Assembly: GCF_036417845.1 (NCBI RefSeq)
Contig: NC_090020.1
Location: 43,570,425 to 43,634,424 of the forward strand
Direction of reading: 5' to 3'
Origin: Apteryx mantelli
Taxonomy: Eukaryota; Chordata; Aves; Apterygiformes; Apterygidae
Length of the DNA: 64,000 nucleotides
Shown: positions 11,001-20,860 of the stretch, piece by piece
Layout: each line of letters starts with the position of its first letter
How positions within the stretch are numbered: the first letter of the stretch is position 1
Translations under genes and position numbers: made by a program
Notes under the pieces: model-generated
Told to the model about the DNA's origin: nothing
The model's input: the letters and a program-made list of their open reading frames with translations, nothing else
Databases searched by the model: none

Positions 11001-13275
11001 GCAAGGGGATAAGTAAACAAGATAACAAGGAAACTGGTTACATACACATCTATTGTAGCGCTGCTCAGAAATTCAAAGCGCCTTGGTTAAATGCAGGTGA
11101 AGAAGAGCCTTTAGGGGATCCCTTGGGCAGGTGAGGGGCCCCACTGATGGCCCCGGGTGACAACAGCTCAGAAAGAAGAAGAATCACTGCTAACATGACA
11201 CAGGTCTTTTTTAACACAAAACCACCAAACAGACAGACAGAGACACCACTGCACAAGGGAACTGAGAAACTCAGTATCTGAGTCTTATGTTATTAAAAAC
11301 AAACAAACAAACAACAAAAAAACACTCTCTCCTGACGTAGAATTACACCAGGGTTGTAAATGGTTTTTCCACTAGTTTTCTTTGGGGGCAAGCTAGAGAC
11401 AGCAGTCAGAGGCAGACGAACAGAAAGGTCTGTACCCACAGTTTAATAGGAAGCTCTTGCCAGAGGTCTTTGAGCTCAAAGCCAGGCTCTTGTTTCTGAC
11501 CAGTCACTTGAGTAAATGGCTAAAAAGTGGAAAATGAGAGCAGAATGCTGGAAAGCACATACGTGTATGGCGGCATGCGTACATACACACCCCCGCACGG
11601 CTGAAAACCGCTGGGAATTTGGATTCTTCGCTGCAGACACAGAGATTTGGGGATATATATGGCAATGCAAAAGGTCACGACTAGTCTGAATTGCTCAGCG
11701 CTTGGGCTTTTTGCAGGCTCCCAGGGACAGTTACAGCTGCAGCTGGCTGAACCCTAGGGACGCTTATAGCACTTGCCCCTCCAGCCAAGGCCTGAAATAC
11801 TGCGGGTGCGCTCACCGGCTCCCACAGGAGCTGCAGCGCCTGGCGTGTTGCAATCCCAAGCGTTGCCTAGCACTTGGGCTCTGTTTTGTTTGCGCTCCCT
11901 GCTCATGCTAGCTGCTGCTTATGGTAAATGGAGTATTTCTCCGCTTCCTCCCCCTTCCCCGCTTCTGCTGGCATCTATTTGAGGCAAAGTAGTTTTACCA
12001 CGTAGATGTTTGCTTCCCGCCACTCTGCACCCCCTGTAGCCTTTAAAGCTTTCCGTGAGCCCGGAGCACTCCCTGAATTACCAGCTCCGAAGCTGATCTC
12101 GGCGATGAATTAGTGGAGGGGTCGGGACCGACGCCTGGGAGTTAAATATGCATATTCCCAAGTATCATTACTAGCCTAGCAGGTTTTATTTAGGTGAAAT
12201 GTCTCTTCTATATTTAGAAAGCAGAGGATGTCATGTATTTTTTATTCCACCCACCACAGAAATCTTGAGGATTTAATGCCTAGGAGTTGATAAATTTTTA
12301 TCAGCACTGTCAGGCCTGTCCTTTCCTTGGCCTGGGAGCAAAAGAAGGGAGCAGAAAGGGAGGGTGATATGGACAGGGTAAAGGAAAGGCAGCACAGAGA
12401 TTGCGAGCCGCCCGTCCTGGGAGTTTCACTTCTGTAATGCACTGGAGCGGTTGCGCCTTGTGGGGCAGGAGAGGCATTGGGTGGCACAAGGCTAAGACTT
12501 GGATTTTAACAGAGCAAAAGCTTAGTCAAACCCATCACTCGTATGCAGAGTCACGTGTGTGCCCAGCTGACCCCTTTGGTAGAGGATCCTACCACAGCAG
12601 CAATGTGAACATCACCAGCTGTAGCTAATAAAGTATAGTAAGCTCATTTTCAGTGCTTTTGTTATCTAAGGCTTAGTCAACTGTTGACTTAAAACTATGT
12701 TGATGAATTTGAGAATATTTTCTAAGTGGCAAATGTTGGTTTGGCAGAGGATTTTATTTTGGCAGTTACTCTTGTTACATTTAAGTTCTGCATTGTCAAA
12801 GTCACAAATTTAGCTGCTTGAGATGTGCTCTGCAATCCAGGGCAGCCTCTCCCAAAATGCCAGGTTATTGGCATTGAAGAGGCAACATATGGTCATACCC
12901 TGGCTGTCAGGAAAGTCTTCTGGTTGTATGAGTTCAGATGTGCAGGTCTTTTACAATGCACGCTAAGGATTGCCGCAAGAGGAAGACAATTGGGTTCATT
13001 TTCTTAGAGAAAAATACAGCTTTCACAAGCTTGGCAAATACTGACCTAGCAGCTAGATGCATATGTGCTACCCATTTTAACAGAAATCTGTAAATCTCTG
13101 AAAATTGCAAGCTCTGTCAATGTACCATTTAGCCTGCTGAAGTAGCTCCAGAGACAGCGGAGAGAGAGGAGAGGAAATACTGCAGCACGCACATCAAATA
13201 TCAGGATAGAGAGGAAAGATGCAGGTCAGTTAGACCCTGAATTCCCTTTATGAAGATATTTATATTTTCATCCTG
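8050..13275. other. Intergenic DNA between TICAM2 and FEM1C, left part
   Basis: No gene was recognised. GC rises in patches (about 8640-9450 and 11700-11900) and these generate overlapping open frames on both strands, without conserved domains or splice structure. Simple repeats include a poly-A run near 10372-10386 and an AAAC-type repeat near 11299-11325. A palindromic X-box-like motif is listed separately. Confidence 0.6.
9665..9678 (+). promoter_or_regulatory. X-box-like (RFX) motif
   Basis: The sequence GTTGCCATGGCTAT closely resembles the palindromic RFX site GTTGCCATGGCAAC: the left half is perfect and the right half is imperfect. There is no nearby promoter to give it context, so function is uncertain. 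Confidence 0.25.
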
Positions 13276-13460
13276 TCACAGTGCACCCCTGAGAAGAGTC
13301 TGGCCCCGTCCTCTTGACACCCTGCCACCTCTCACCAGATATTTATACACATGGATAAGATCCCCCTGAGCCTTCCCTCCTCCTGGCTGAGCAGTCCCAG
13401 CTCTCTCAGCCTCTCCTCGTGTGAGAGATGCTCCAGTCCTTTAATCATCTTTGTGGCCCT
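13276..13460 (-). repeat. CR1 LINE fragment (avian/archosaur type)
   Basis: The + strand reads as the reverse complement of the CR1 3' region. It shows the segments around 'cacccctgagaagagtctgg', 'cctcttgacaccc', 'gatatttata' and 'ctctctcagcctctcctc', then 'gagatgctccagtcctttaa'. The fragment is about 185 bp, diverged and truncated at both sides. It belongs to the retroposon family most typical of bird genomes and is the best lineage clue in the window. Confidence 0.85.
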
Positions 13461-16400
13461 ATCAGTATGAGATTTACAAAATTTTGTTACAAATTTTAAA
13501 CAAAGTGATTATATTCTTCCTGTTTCTATCTCTGATTTCATAATACAATTATAGAAAATGAGTGATTCAAATATTGTTACGGCTTTCAGGGAAATACTTG
13601 GGGTAAAATCCTGACTCAGCTGACTTCGTTGGAAACAAAATGTCATCCTTATACATTAGAGTGCACAGAGAGAGATGCTTATTTCCTCTGGAGAAATGAA
13701 GTACTTCACAGGGTCAGAATTTGTTTGCTTGGTCTGTGTTCACACACAGGCTGCACGTGATTTCTGCCGCTAGCTGTAAATTAGCTGCCAAAGGAAAAGA
13801 AAAGCTCACAGCTTGCAGTGGTTCAGGAAAACCTGCAAAAGCTTCTGAATTCCTGCAGATTTAAATCTCCAGTCAGCTCCTAGCTTCTCTCACAAATTTA
13901 ATACCAGTCTGCACTAAGTTTGTCCGCTTACACAGCGACAGAGAATTTAGTTCCCAGCATTTTACTAACAGGGCAACACAAACAAGCGTTGCCAGTTAAA
14001 GAAGAAACTTCACGATTTGTCTGATTTGCCCACGGTGGACTTGCATTAGAAGGCTTGGGGTCTTAGACCGGAGGGCTACGGTCTGGTTCACTACGGTCAC
14101 CTGCGTTGGCTGGAGGTAGCCAATAGATAATTTCGTCTGGCCAGAGGGAAGCTCAGCTAGTGCGACCTCTTACTTCTAATGCCAGCCATCTCCTTCTGCC
14201 GAGACCACTGTGCAGGAAAAGTCACAGGCTTTCTGGAGGAGGATGTGGGCAAAAGAGGAAGAGGAGGCACGCGGCTGCTGGTGGCGAAAGCTGCACTTGT
14301 CCCCAGGGGTTGCGCTGGCCAGGGCTTGGGGGCCCTGCGGCCAAGGGCTGCATCCAGCACCCCCCGAGGCAGTGAGGAGCCAGAGCAAAAATATGCGTTG
14401 TGAGGAAAGCCTGTGCACTAGCGTGGCTCGCAAAGGAGGGCGATCAGGCCGTGTGGCCATGCTAGGAAAAGCCAGCAGTCATGTGTAAAGAGGCTGAACC
14501 TATACATGCAACTACTTCACAGAAAGGTGCAGTCTCCCATACTTGAGTGTGCGTGTCCAAGGCCTGCAGTATTTGCAGTCTTGTGAGTCTGCCTTTGCGG
14601 TTTAGTCAGTCACAAACAGCCAAGGGACTAGAGGATTTTTTGTGACACTGCATAGCTTGAACTTTAGTCAGGCAGCAGCACAAAAAGTGAGATCTGTGAG
14701 CCACTGGCCATAAAGATATGTGTCAATTAGGCAAATGAAAATCTAAGCTAGCCTGATTCTCTCACCAGGAAAAATGAGGAGCATTTCCCCAGCTCCTCTC
14801 TGGCCATGGGGTAGCAGCCAGCCTTTTGCCGGTGCGGTCCTTCCTGGGCATTTGGCGCGCACACAGCCACCCTGTGCCCATGCTCTTCCCGGGGTGCTGC
14901 CGCTCGCCTGCCCGGAGGATTTTCCATGCCAGTCCTTGTCTGCCTCGGCCACAGGACCTCGTCTGGAGGCATTTCCTTGCATCTCTACTCCTCCAAGCTT
15001 CACACAGAGCGTGGAGGGTATGCTGGTGGCTCGAACCCTCGCTCTGGCCCTAGGGGGTGCGGGTCGAAATGCCCTCGCCAGCTCACAGGGCACAGGGATC
15101 TCCCACTGCAGGCATGGGTGTCACAGTCACCGGGCCCTGACGTTTTCCAGGATGGGTCTCTGTGTCAGTCCTCTCGAAGCTCTTCTGCTTTGTATGTGAG
15201 TAAGAGTGACTGCATGTAGCGTCACTGTCTCACTAGAGGCATCTTGCCATGTTTGGGGCTGCCAGAGGAAGGGGCAAGCACCGGCAACCAGAACTGCTTT
15301 GTGCAGCTTGGCTTGAGGACAAAGCAAGCTGGAATTGTGCACCCATCCTCCTTTGTCCCTTTGGGAACCAGGGAGGCAGGATTTAATGAATGACACCAAA
15401 TGATATAGCATTTTACAACAGGATCTCTCTCTGCAACCAGAGTTTGACTCTCAAAATGGTTTCAATGGCAGTCCTGACCAACCGTCGCATGGGTTCAGAC
15501 CTAGCAGTCCATCAAGCATAGTGTGATTGCCTATGAGTTTTCCGTATGTTATTAACATTTGGAAACAAAATGAACATCTCTCCTTCACTCTGGAATTAAG
15601 GTTGTGGATGCAACAGTGAAACATTTGTCTGTGTAACACAGTGCCATAGTTGTCACAGAGATGTTACCCAGTCACCAGGGGAAGAACCACTCTGAAGAGA
15701 GCTGTAAGTGTCTGCAAGGTGAATAGTCCATTAATCCGTAGCATATGTGACAAATACCTTCTGCTGTCTCCTATGAATAGCTGTGTGAGGACAAGAATAT
15801 CTTGAGGTGAGAACTAAGTCATAGCAACATAGATTATTATTCCACTTAACACCATTCTCCATTCACAGCTTTCAAAAATAAAGAGTATATTTTGGGGAAG
15901 GATGCCACAAGACCAATCAGCCCTCAAGGCTAACTGATTTTGCTAATGCTGTGGACTGAGTATTAGTTTGGGGGCACCACCAAAATGTCTGGTCTGACAC
16001 CAGACAAATGACAGGGCACCTCCCTCCTTCCTCATGGGAATGACAGCAGATTTAACACTAGCCACTGAAAGAACAGAAACGAAACACTGGGCTTCACGCA
16101 CTGCCAGCAGCGGGTGTTCCCACTTATTTCTTAGTCCGGCACAGGGCCACGATGGAAGAGGCATGAAGTCAGAGGAAATTGCCCCAGGCATCATGCCTCC
16201 ATGCTGGCAACTGCATTAACTGGCTGTAAATGATTAAGGTTGAAGCCTTAAAGAAGGAATTGGTATCTCTGTTTTTCGGAGTGTTTTGGAGATGCTGTGT
16301 CAATGTATTTGCCCTTTACGTCTGGGAAGCCAGACAGAAGTCAGGAGACAACTGCAGTAGAAAAATCCCGGAACATGGCTGTATCCTGACAAGCGATGCT

Positions 16401-17240
16401 CAGTCCCTTTCAGAAGCCAGATGTGATGGAGCAGGTACCATCGCAGCAGGGCGGTGTGGAAGTGTGAACCGTGGAAGTGTAGTGGTGGTCAGCACAGAGC
16501 TGCTTTGTCAGAGCTCTGTAAGCTCGACGGTGTCCCGAGCATGGCCTTTATAAAATATGAATATGATTAAATAATTTTTAAAGACATATGTATATCAAAA
16601 TATGAAAGGAAACTATGCACTGAAAACAAGGATGGCAGCAGGACATGTGAAGAAGTATAATTGCTGTCAACTTTTATTTAATAATTTATTTTTCTGTTTA
16701 ATTCGTAGATGCCTGCACATAGTGATTCTAAGGTAGGTTTCTGAAATATCAAGGCAAATCTGTTATTTTCCACAAGTACACAGAGTTTTATTTAAACAAG
16801 AGGGCTTGTGGCCCGTTTCCATACGGCCTGCCCAATTCCCCTTCTGTGGACCCTGTCCCTGGGTCTCAACCTCATTCAGAGCTGGGCGTTAGTGGCAATA
16901 TACCTGTGTTCAACATTCTTGGAAGTGCTGCTGCATCTACTACTTTATAAGGGACCATAAAGACCTGTAGTTTGTAGGCCAACCAGTGCAGGATTTGCTG
17001 CCTATCGCCAGTATCCCTCGGCGCTTCGGCTGGGCTATTCCCTTTGGTGGTTACGTTGGTGCAGGCTGCCGGGGAGCTGCAGGAAGGGGCCGGGAGCTGC
17101 TCAGGCAGCGCACACTGCTGCCTCAGCACCCGGGCATGGTGGGAGACGTCCGAAGGACCTGGCCCGCCTTCTCCTGGAGAAAATGCACTGAAATCTCTAG
17201 GGATTGAAGGGAAAAGGTCAGTTAGATTATCATATCTGTA
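13461..17240. other. Intergenic DNA, middle part
   Basis: No gene was recognised. The interval 14150-15150 is GC-richer and has open frames in most reading frames, which is expected by composition. No protein family or splice pattern is visible. The rest is ordinary AT-rich unique sequence. Confidence 0.55.
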
Positions 17241-17244
17241 TTCC

Positions 17245-17940
17245 TGCTCGCACAGAACTGTTCCCTGCAGTCTGTTATTTAGATATGATATGCTTTCCCA
17301 GTCTGGTTTTAAATGACTCTATCAATGAGCTTCCACAACTTATAAATGATTATTCCAGCTTAACAGAGCCTTCCTACCAGAATGTTATTCTTGATGTTAG
17401 CATGCATTTTCCTTTGTTCTTTTTCTTCCCATTTACTGCTGACTAAATCTTGTAAAATTCATCAAATAATTCTTCTGTTCCATTCACCCATCTGTAAAAT
17501 GTTCCCTATTCTCCCCCACACACACACTTAGTTCTAATTTAGCATTTATACATATTTAGGTATTTTAATCTTTCTTCATAAATTAATACCACCAGCTCCT
17601 TAATCATTTTGATTGCTCTTCTCTAAATCCCCTTCAGTTTGTTTGCATCTTTCTGGTTCTGAGGTTTGCAGAAATGTAATCAGCAGTCTGTGTGCAGTCT
17701 CGCCAGTGCTGTATACAAAGACACAAACAGCAGCCCAGGCTGTGATATATTGCTATTGCATGTACAACCAAAAATTGCATTGGGCTCTCTTTTTTGCTAC
17801 TAGATTGCATTGTAAATTGATGTCCAAATTACTGCTGATTAACTCTCATGGGTCTTTTCCAGGACTGTTTCTGTACAGGACTTCCCTCCTTTCTGAGGCT
17901 TACCAATAATATATTTGTTGTCATAGAAGTTACATTCCCT
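17245..17940 (-). repeat. Old, long CR1 LINE fragment
   Basis: The + strand follows the CR1 reverse complement over nearly 700 bp. First comes the stretch near 'ccagtctggttttaaatgac' and 'attccagctta', then a 'cattttcctttg' stretch. After that come 'ttaatcattttgattgctct', 'cccttcagtttgtttgcatc' and 'tctcgccagtgctgtata', and the tail region up to about 17940. Divergence is high, so this is an ancient insertion. It includes a short CA run near 17518-17527. It ends about 0.9 kb before the FEM1C CpG island. Confidence 0.7.
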
Positions 17941-18840
17941 TGCTCAGATGTGTTTTTTTTTTGTGGTGTTTGTCCCTTATGTTTTATTATAGGAATAAAC
18001 CAAATACTAGTCGATACCAATGTATATTTATCCTTTTAATGGATCAGAAAACACTGTAGAAATCATCTCTTTCAGGTATGGCGTTATCAGGGCAATCCAG
18101 AGGAGCTGTAGTCCTCATGTTTGTTCTAGCTAGTGCCACATAATGCAGTGACAGTCATAAAATTATGCTATCTATCATTTTAATTGGGACTGTGTTCACC
18201 CCCTTCATCTCCCCAGACTGTAAATCTGAAGCAGGAGCGATCACACCAAGCCTAATCCTGAAACGTGCTGGACTCCCCATAATGTTTGTCAGGACCAAGT
18301 CTGTAGTAAGCCACTTGCCATGTCAGGGAAGTAATGACCATCCCTAAGAGTGATATTGGCTAGAGCCAGAGCTTCCTGTGTTCTGCAAGAATCAGGTATT
18401 TCTCCCCAAATATCTTTATTAGACAAATATACAGTCTTTTTTTTTTTTTTGCTGATTTTAAAACCACTCAATGCAGCTGCAAAATCAAAGATGCATGTCA
18501 TTATCACTAATTCCCCAGTTATTGTAGAAATACATGGGAAGGGTTAAGTCATCCCAGTTTGAAATGCATGGCCGTAATAGTGGAGATGCTGCAGACACAG
18601 CGCAGGCTGTGTCTGAAACTGGATACTCTGTGTTTTTTGACAAAGTGTTAAAGTAGCTTGGCTGAAACAGACTGCCCAGAATAGGACTGAAATATTCCAC
18701 TGAATTATTCACGTTTATTTACAATGCTGTCGATAGCAAAGCAAACACAAGGAGCTGAAATATCAAGTGAAAAGTAAAGAGAAATATTTGTTTAACAGAG
18801 GGGCACATCAGTACCCAGGCTAATCACGCTGGTAGGAAAA
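17941..18840. other. Unique AT-rich sequence upstream of the FEM1C CpG island
   Basis: No gene or known repeat was recognised. A T-rich run lies near 18437-18450. The sequence changes abruptly to very GC-rich at about 18840. Confidence 0.5.
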
Positions 18841-19222
18841 CACCGGCACATGGGTGCCGGGACGGGGCTCCGAGCGGCGCTGCCGCCCCCGCCCCGCCGT
18901 GCCGGGACCCGGCGGGAGCCGCCTCCCGCCCCGCCGCGGCTCCCCGGAGCGTTTGCCCTGAAGCGCGAACTCCGGGCGCTTCTGTGGAGACCAAACGCGG
19001 CTGCCCGGCCCCCCGAGCGGGAGGCCCCTCGCGGCCGGGGCGCACGTAAACGCGCGGGCTGCTCCTAGCGCTTTCCGCCTGCTGCCCCCGCCGCTCCCCG
19101 GGCTGCCCCGCCGCCGCCGCCGCCGGGCCGCGGCAGGGGCCGTTGCTCCCCGCTCCGCCAGGCGGCGGCCGCGAGTCGGCCGTTGCCAGCCTCGGCGCCC
19201 CCGGACGCGCTAGGCCTCGCCC

Positions 19223-19246
19223 GGCCCCGGCCCCGGCCCCGGCCCC
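19223..19246. repeat. GGCCCC hexamer repeat, four perfect copies
   Basis: Four perfect tandem GGCCCC units read as GGGGCC on the minus strand. They lie in the CpG island about 1.1 kb before the FEM1C start codon. GGGGCC is a G-quadruplex-forming unit and is the same unit that expands in human C9orf72. Four copies is a normal short length. Confidence 0.9.
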
Positions 19247-19296
19247 GGCGCCGCCGCCGCGCTACAGCGGCGGCCGCGGGGCGCCCTCGCCCTCGC

Positions 19297-19310
19297 CCGC
19301 CCCCTGGCGG
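19297..19310 (-). promoter_or_regulatory. CTCF-like core motif
   Basis: The minus strand reads CCGCCAGGGGGCGG, matching the CTCF core consensus CCASYAGRKGGCRS at all but one position. A site in a promoter CpG island could set a chromatin boundary between TICAM2 and FEM1C. GC-rich composition raises the chance of a false match. Confidence 0.4.
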
Positions 19311-19556
19311 CGGCGGCCGCTCCCCGCCCCGCCCCGCCCCCCGCCGCCGCCCCGCCCCCCGCCGCCGCCGCTCCCCGCCGAGCTTGCGCGGCGGCACAGT
19401 CCCGCCCCCCGGAGCCGCTGCGAGTGGCTGGCGGCGGCCGGGCGCCGCTGCCATTGGGCACGGCGGCGGCCGGGCCCCGCCCAAGAGGCCGCGCCGCGCC
19501 CGGCGCAGGGCCGGTTCTGGGTGGCGGCGGCCAGTTGCGGCGGGGACCGGCCTGTC

Positions 19557-19604
19557 ATGGAGGCGCCGGGCGGCGCGGCGGCGGCGGCGGGCGCTTCCGC
19601 GTGA
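19557..19604 (+). CDS. Candidate upstream ORF 1 in the FEM1C 5' leader
   Basis: A 15-codon frame starts at ATG 19557 with a G at +4 and is mostly Ala and Gly, ending in TGA. It lies just before a possible 5' splice donor (GT at 19632-19633). If the FEM1C transcript starts upstream of 19557, this would be a uORF that could dampen FEM1C translation. Membership in the transcript is inferred. Confidence 0.25.
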   Translation: MEAPGGAAAAAGASA

Positions 19605-19888
19605 GGGCGGCTCCGGCGGCGGCCCGGGAAGGTAGCCCGCGCCCGGGGCCCCCTTCGCCCGGCCGCCCTCCCCCGCTGGCGGCGGCGGCGGGGGAGGCCG
19701 CGAGGGGGGCGGCGGCGGCGGGGGCCGCGGGAGGGGGCGGGGGATGGGGGGGCAGGCCCGGGGCGGCCGGCGGCGGTGCCCGGGACCGAGCCGGGACGGC
19801 GGCCGAGCCCGGCTGCTTTCCCCGCTGGCTCCCAGTCCGCGGGGGCGGCGCGGGGCCGGGCGGGGGCCGTTGGCGGCGGGGCGGGCTG

Positions 19889-19907
19889 CCCCCCCCCCCC
19901 CCCCCCC
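19889..19907. repeat. Poly-C tract of 19 bases
   Basis: An uninterrupted C run (poly-G on the minus strand) lies in the CpG island. It follows a + strand region rich in G runs (about 19680-19760). Such tracts can fold as i-motif or G-quadruplex and are prone to sequencing and assembly length errors. Confidence 0.9.
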
Positions 19908-20136
19908 GGAGGGACCAGGGTCTCCGCGGCGCGGGTGGCGCTGGGCTGGGTCGGACCCGGGCCCGGGCCCTGCGCAACAGTTCCCCTGCGGGGGGGCCCT
20001 GCACAGCCCGGGCAAGGCGGCTGGGTGCTGGTGCGCCACAGGCAGTGCCTTGTTGGAGCTGTGGAAAAAAGTATCGCTGTATTTGCCTATTCGAGAAGCA
20101 GAAGGCGAAAACACTCAGAGTTATCTTCTTTTGCAG

Positions 20137-20316
20137 ATTTATCAGTGCTTTGTCAGGACCTCGTTCAGGGTCTCCATGTTGTCCCGCCTCCATAAAATCG
20201 ACCTGAGAAAAAGTGGGGGACGGTCTGCTTGGACTGTGTGTTTCCAGTAAGCTTTGGTTTGTGACTCCAAAAAAGGCAGGTGTGCATCCTTTGAGCGACA
20301 GAGAGGTACAGACTAA
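20137..20316 (+). other. FEM1C: FEM1C 5' UTR part of the first coding exon
   Basis: A pyrimidine-rich acceptor ending in AG at 20135-20136 suggests that an exon begins at 20137, spliced from a non-coding exon in the CpG island. One candidate donor is GT at 19632-19633. The TAA at 20314-20316 is in frame and directly before the start codon. The leader contains an upstream ATG, listed separately. Exon borders are inferred from splice motifs. Confidence 0.5.
20176..20250 (+). CDS. Upstream ORF 2 in the FEM1C 5' leader
   Basis: A 24-codon frame starts at ATG 20176 and ends with TAA at 20248-20250, 66 bases before the FEM1C start and in a different frame. It lies inside the predicted 5' UTR of the first coding exon, so most FEM1C transcripts should carry it. 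Its likely role is translational damping of FEM1C; the peptide shows no known motif. Confidence 0.4.
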   Translation: MLSRLHKIDLRKSGGRSAWTVCFQ

Positions 20317-20860
20317 ATGGATCTAAAGACAGCAGTGTTCAATGCAGCTCGTGATGGCAAGCTGCGGCTCCTTTCCAAGTTACTGGCAAGCAAAACAAGA
20401 GAAGAGGTGGCCTTACTTATGTCAGAAAAAACCAATGGTGCCACACCACTCCTGATGGCAGCTCGTTATGGGCACCTTGACATGGTGGAATACTTGCTGG
20501 ACCATTGTTCTGCTTCGATAGAAGTTGGTGGTTCAGTGAATTTTGACGGTGAGACCATCGAGGGAGCCCCACCATTATGGGCAGCATCAGCTGCTGGTCA
20601 CTTAAAGGTAGTTCAGTGTCTGTTAGATCATGGTGCATCTGTCAACAACACGACTCTGACAAATTCAACGCCGCTTAGAGCTGCCTGTTTTGATGGTCAC
20701 CTGGAAATAGTAAAATACCTTGTGGAGCACAAAGCGGACTTGGAAGTATCAAACCGTCATGGGCATACGTGCTTGATGATCTCCTGTTACAAGGGCCACA
20801 AAGAAATTGCTCAGTATTTACTTGAAAAAGGAGCAGATGTTAACAGAAAAAGTGTTAAAG
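20317..20860 (+). CDS. FEM1C: FEM1C, coding exon 1 (residues 1-181 and first base of codon 182)
   Basis: FEM1C is the substrate receptor of a Cullin-2/Elongin B-C/RBX1 ubiquitin ligase that recognises C-terminal degrons ending in arginine. This exon encodes the N-terminal ankyrin repeats that form the degron pocket. Repeats are visible at about 40-70 (GATPLLMAARYGHLDMVEYL), 82-112, 116-145 and 149-178. Asp77 and Asp126, reported as important for degron binding in human FEM1C, are both present. The start is certain: an in-frame TAA directly precedes ATG 20317, and the N-terminus MDLKTAVFNAARDGKL is that of the family. The exon ends at AAAG|GTAAGT with GT at 20861, leaving one base of a glycine codon (phase 1). 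TICAM2 lies upstream on the same strand. Confidence 0.97.

Larger units (their letters stand above)
18840..20050. promoter_or_regulatory. FEM1C: CpG island: FEM1C promoter and 5' non-coding exon region
   Basis: About 1.2 kb is extremely GC- and CpG-dense, unlike the AT-rich flanks. It ends about 270 bases before the FEM1C start codon, where a CpG-island promoter for this broadly expressed gene is expected. It contains repeated GC boxes (about 19320-19370), an inverted CCAAT box (ATTGG at 19453-19457), a CTCF-like core, a GGCCCC hexamer repeat and a 19-C run. Long open frames on both strands here (up to 349 codons on the minus strand) come from stop-codon depletion in GC-rich DNA and are not called as genes. 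The exact start site cannot be read from sequence. A divergent antisense transcript is possible. Confidence 0.85.

Noticed and set aside
19065-20114. 349-codon minus-strand open frame across the CpG island
   Set aside because: It is Pro/Gly/Ala/Arg low-complexity sequence caused by GC-rich, stop-poor DNA. Other frames here are also open, there is no domain, and it overlaps the FEM1C promoter.
19424-20206. 260-codon + strand open frame just before FEM1C, considered as a longer FEM1C N-terminus
   Set aside because: It is not in frame with FEM1C through the junction. An in-frame TAA stands directly before the FEM1C ATG, and the low-complexity product has no homology to the FEM1 family.
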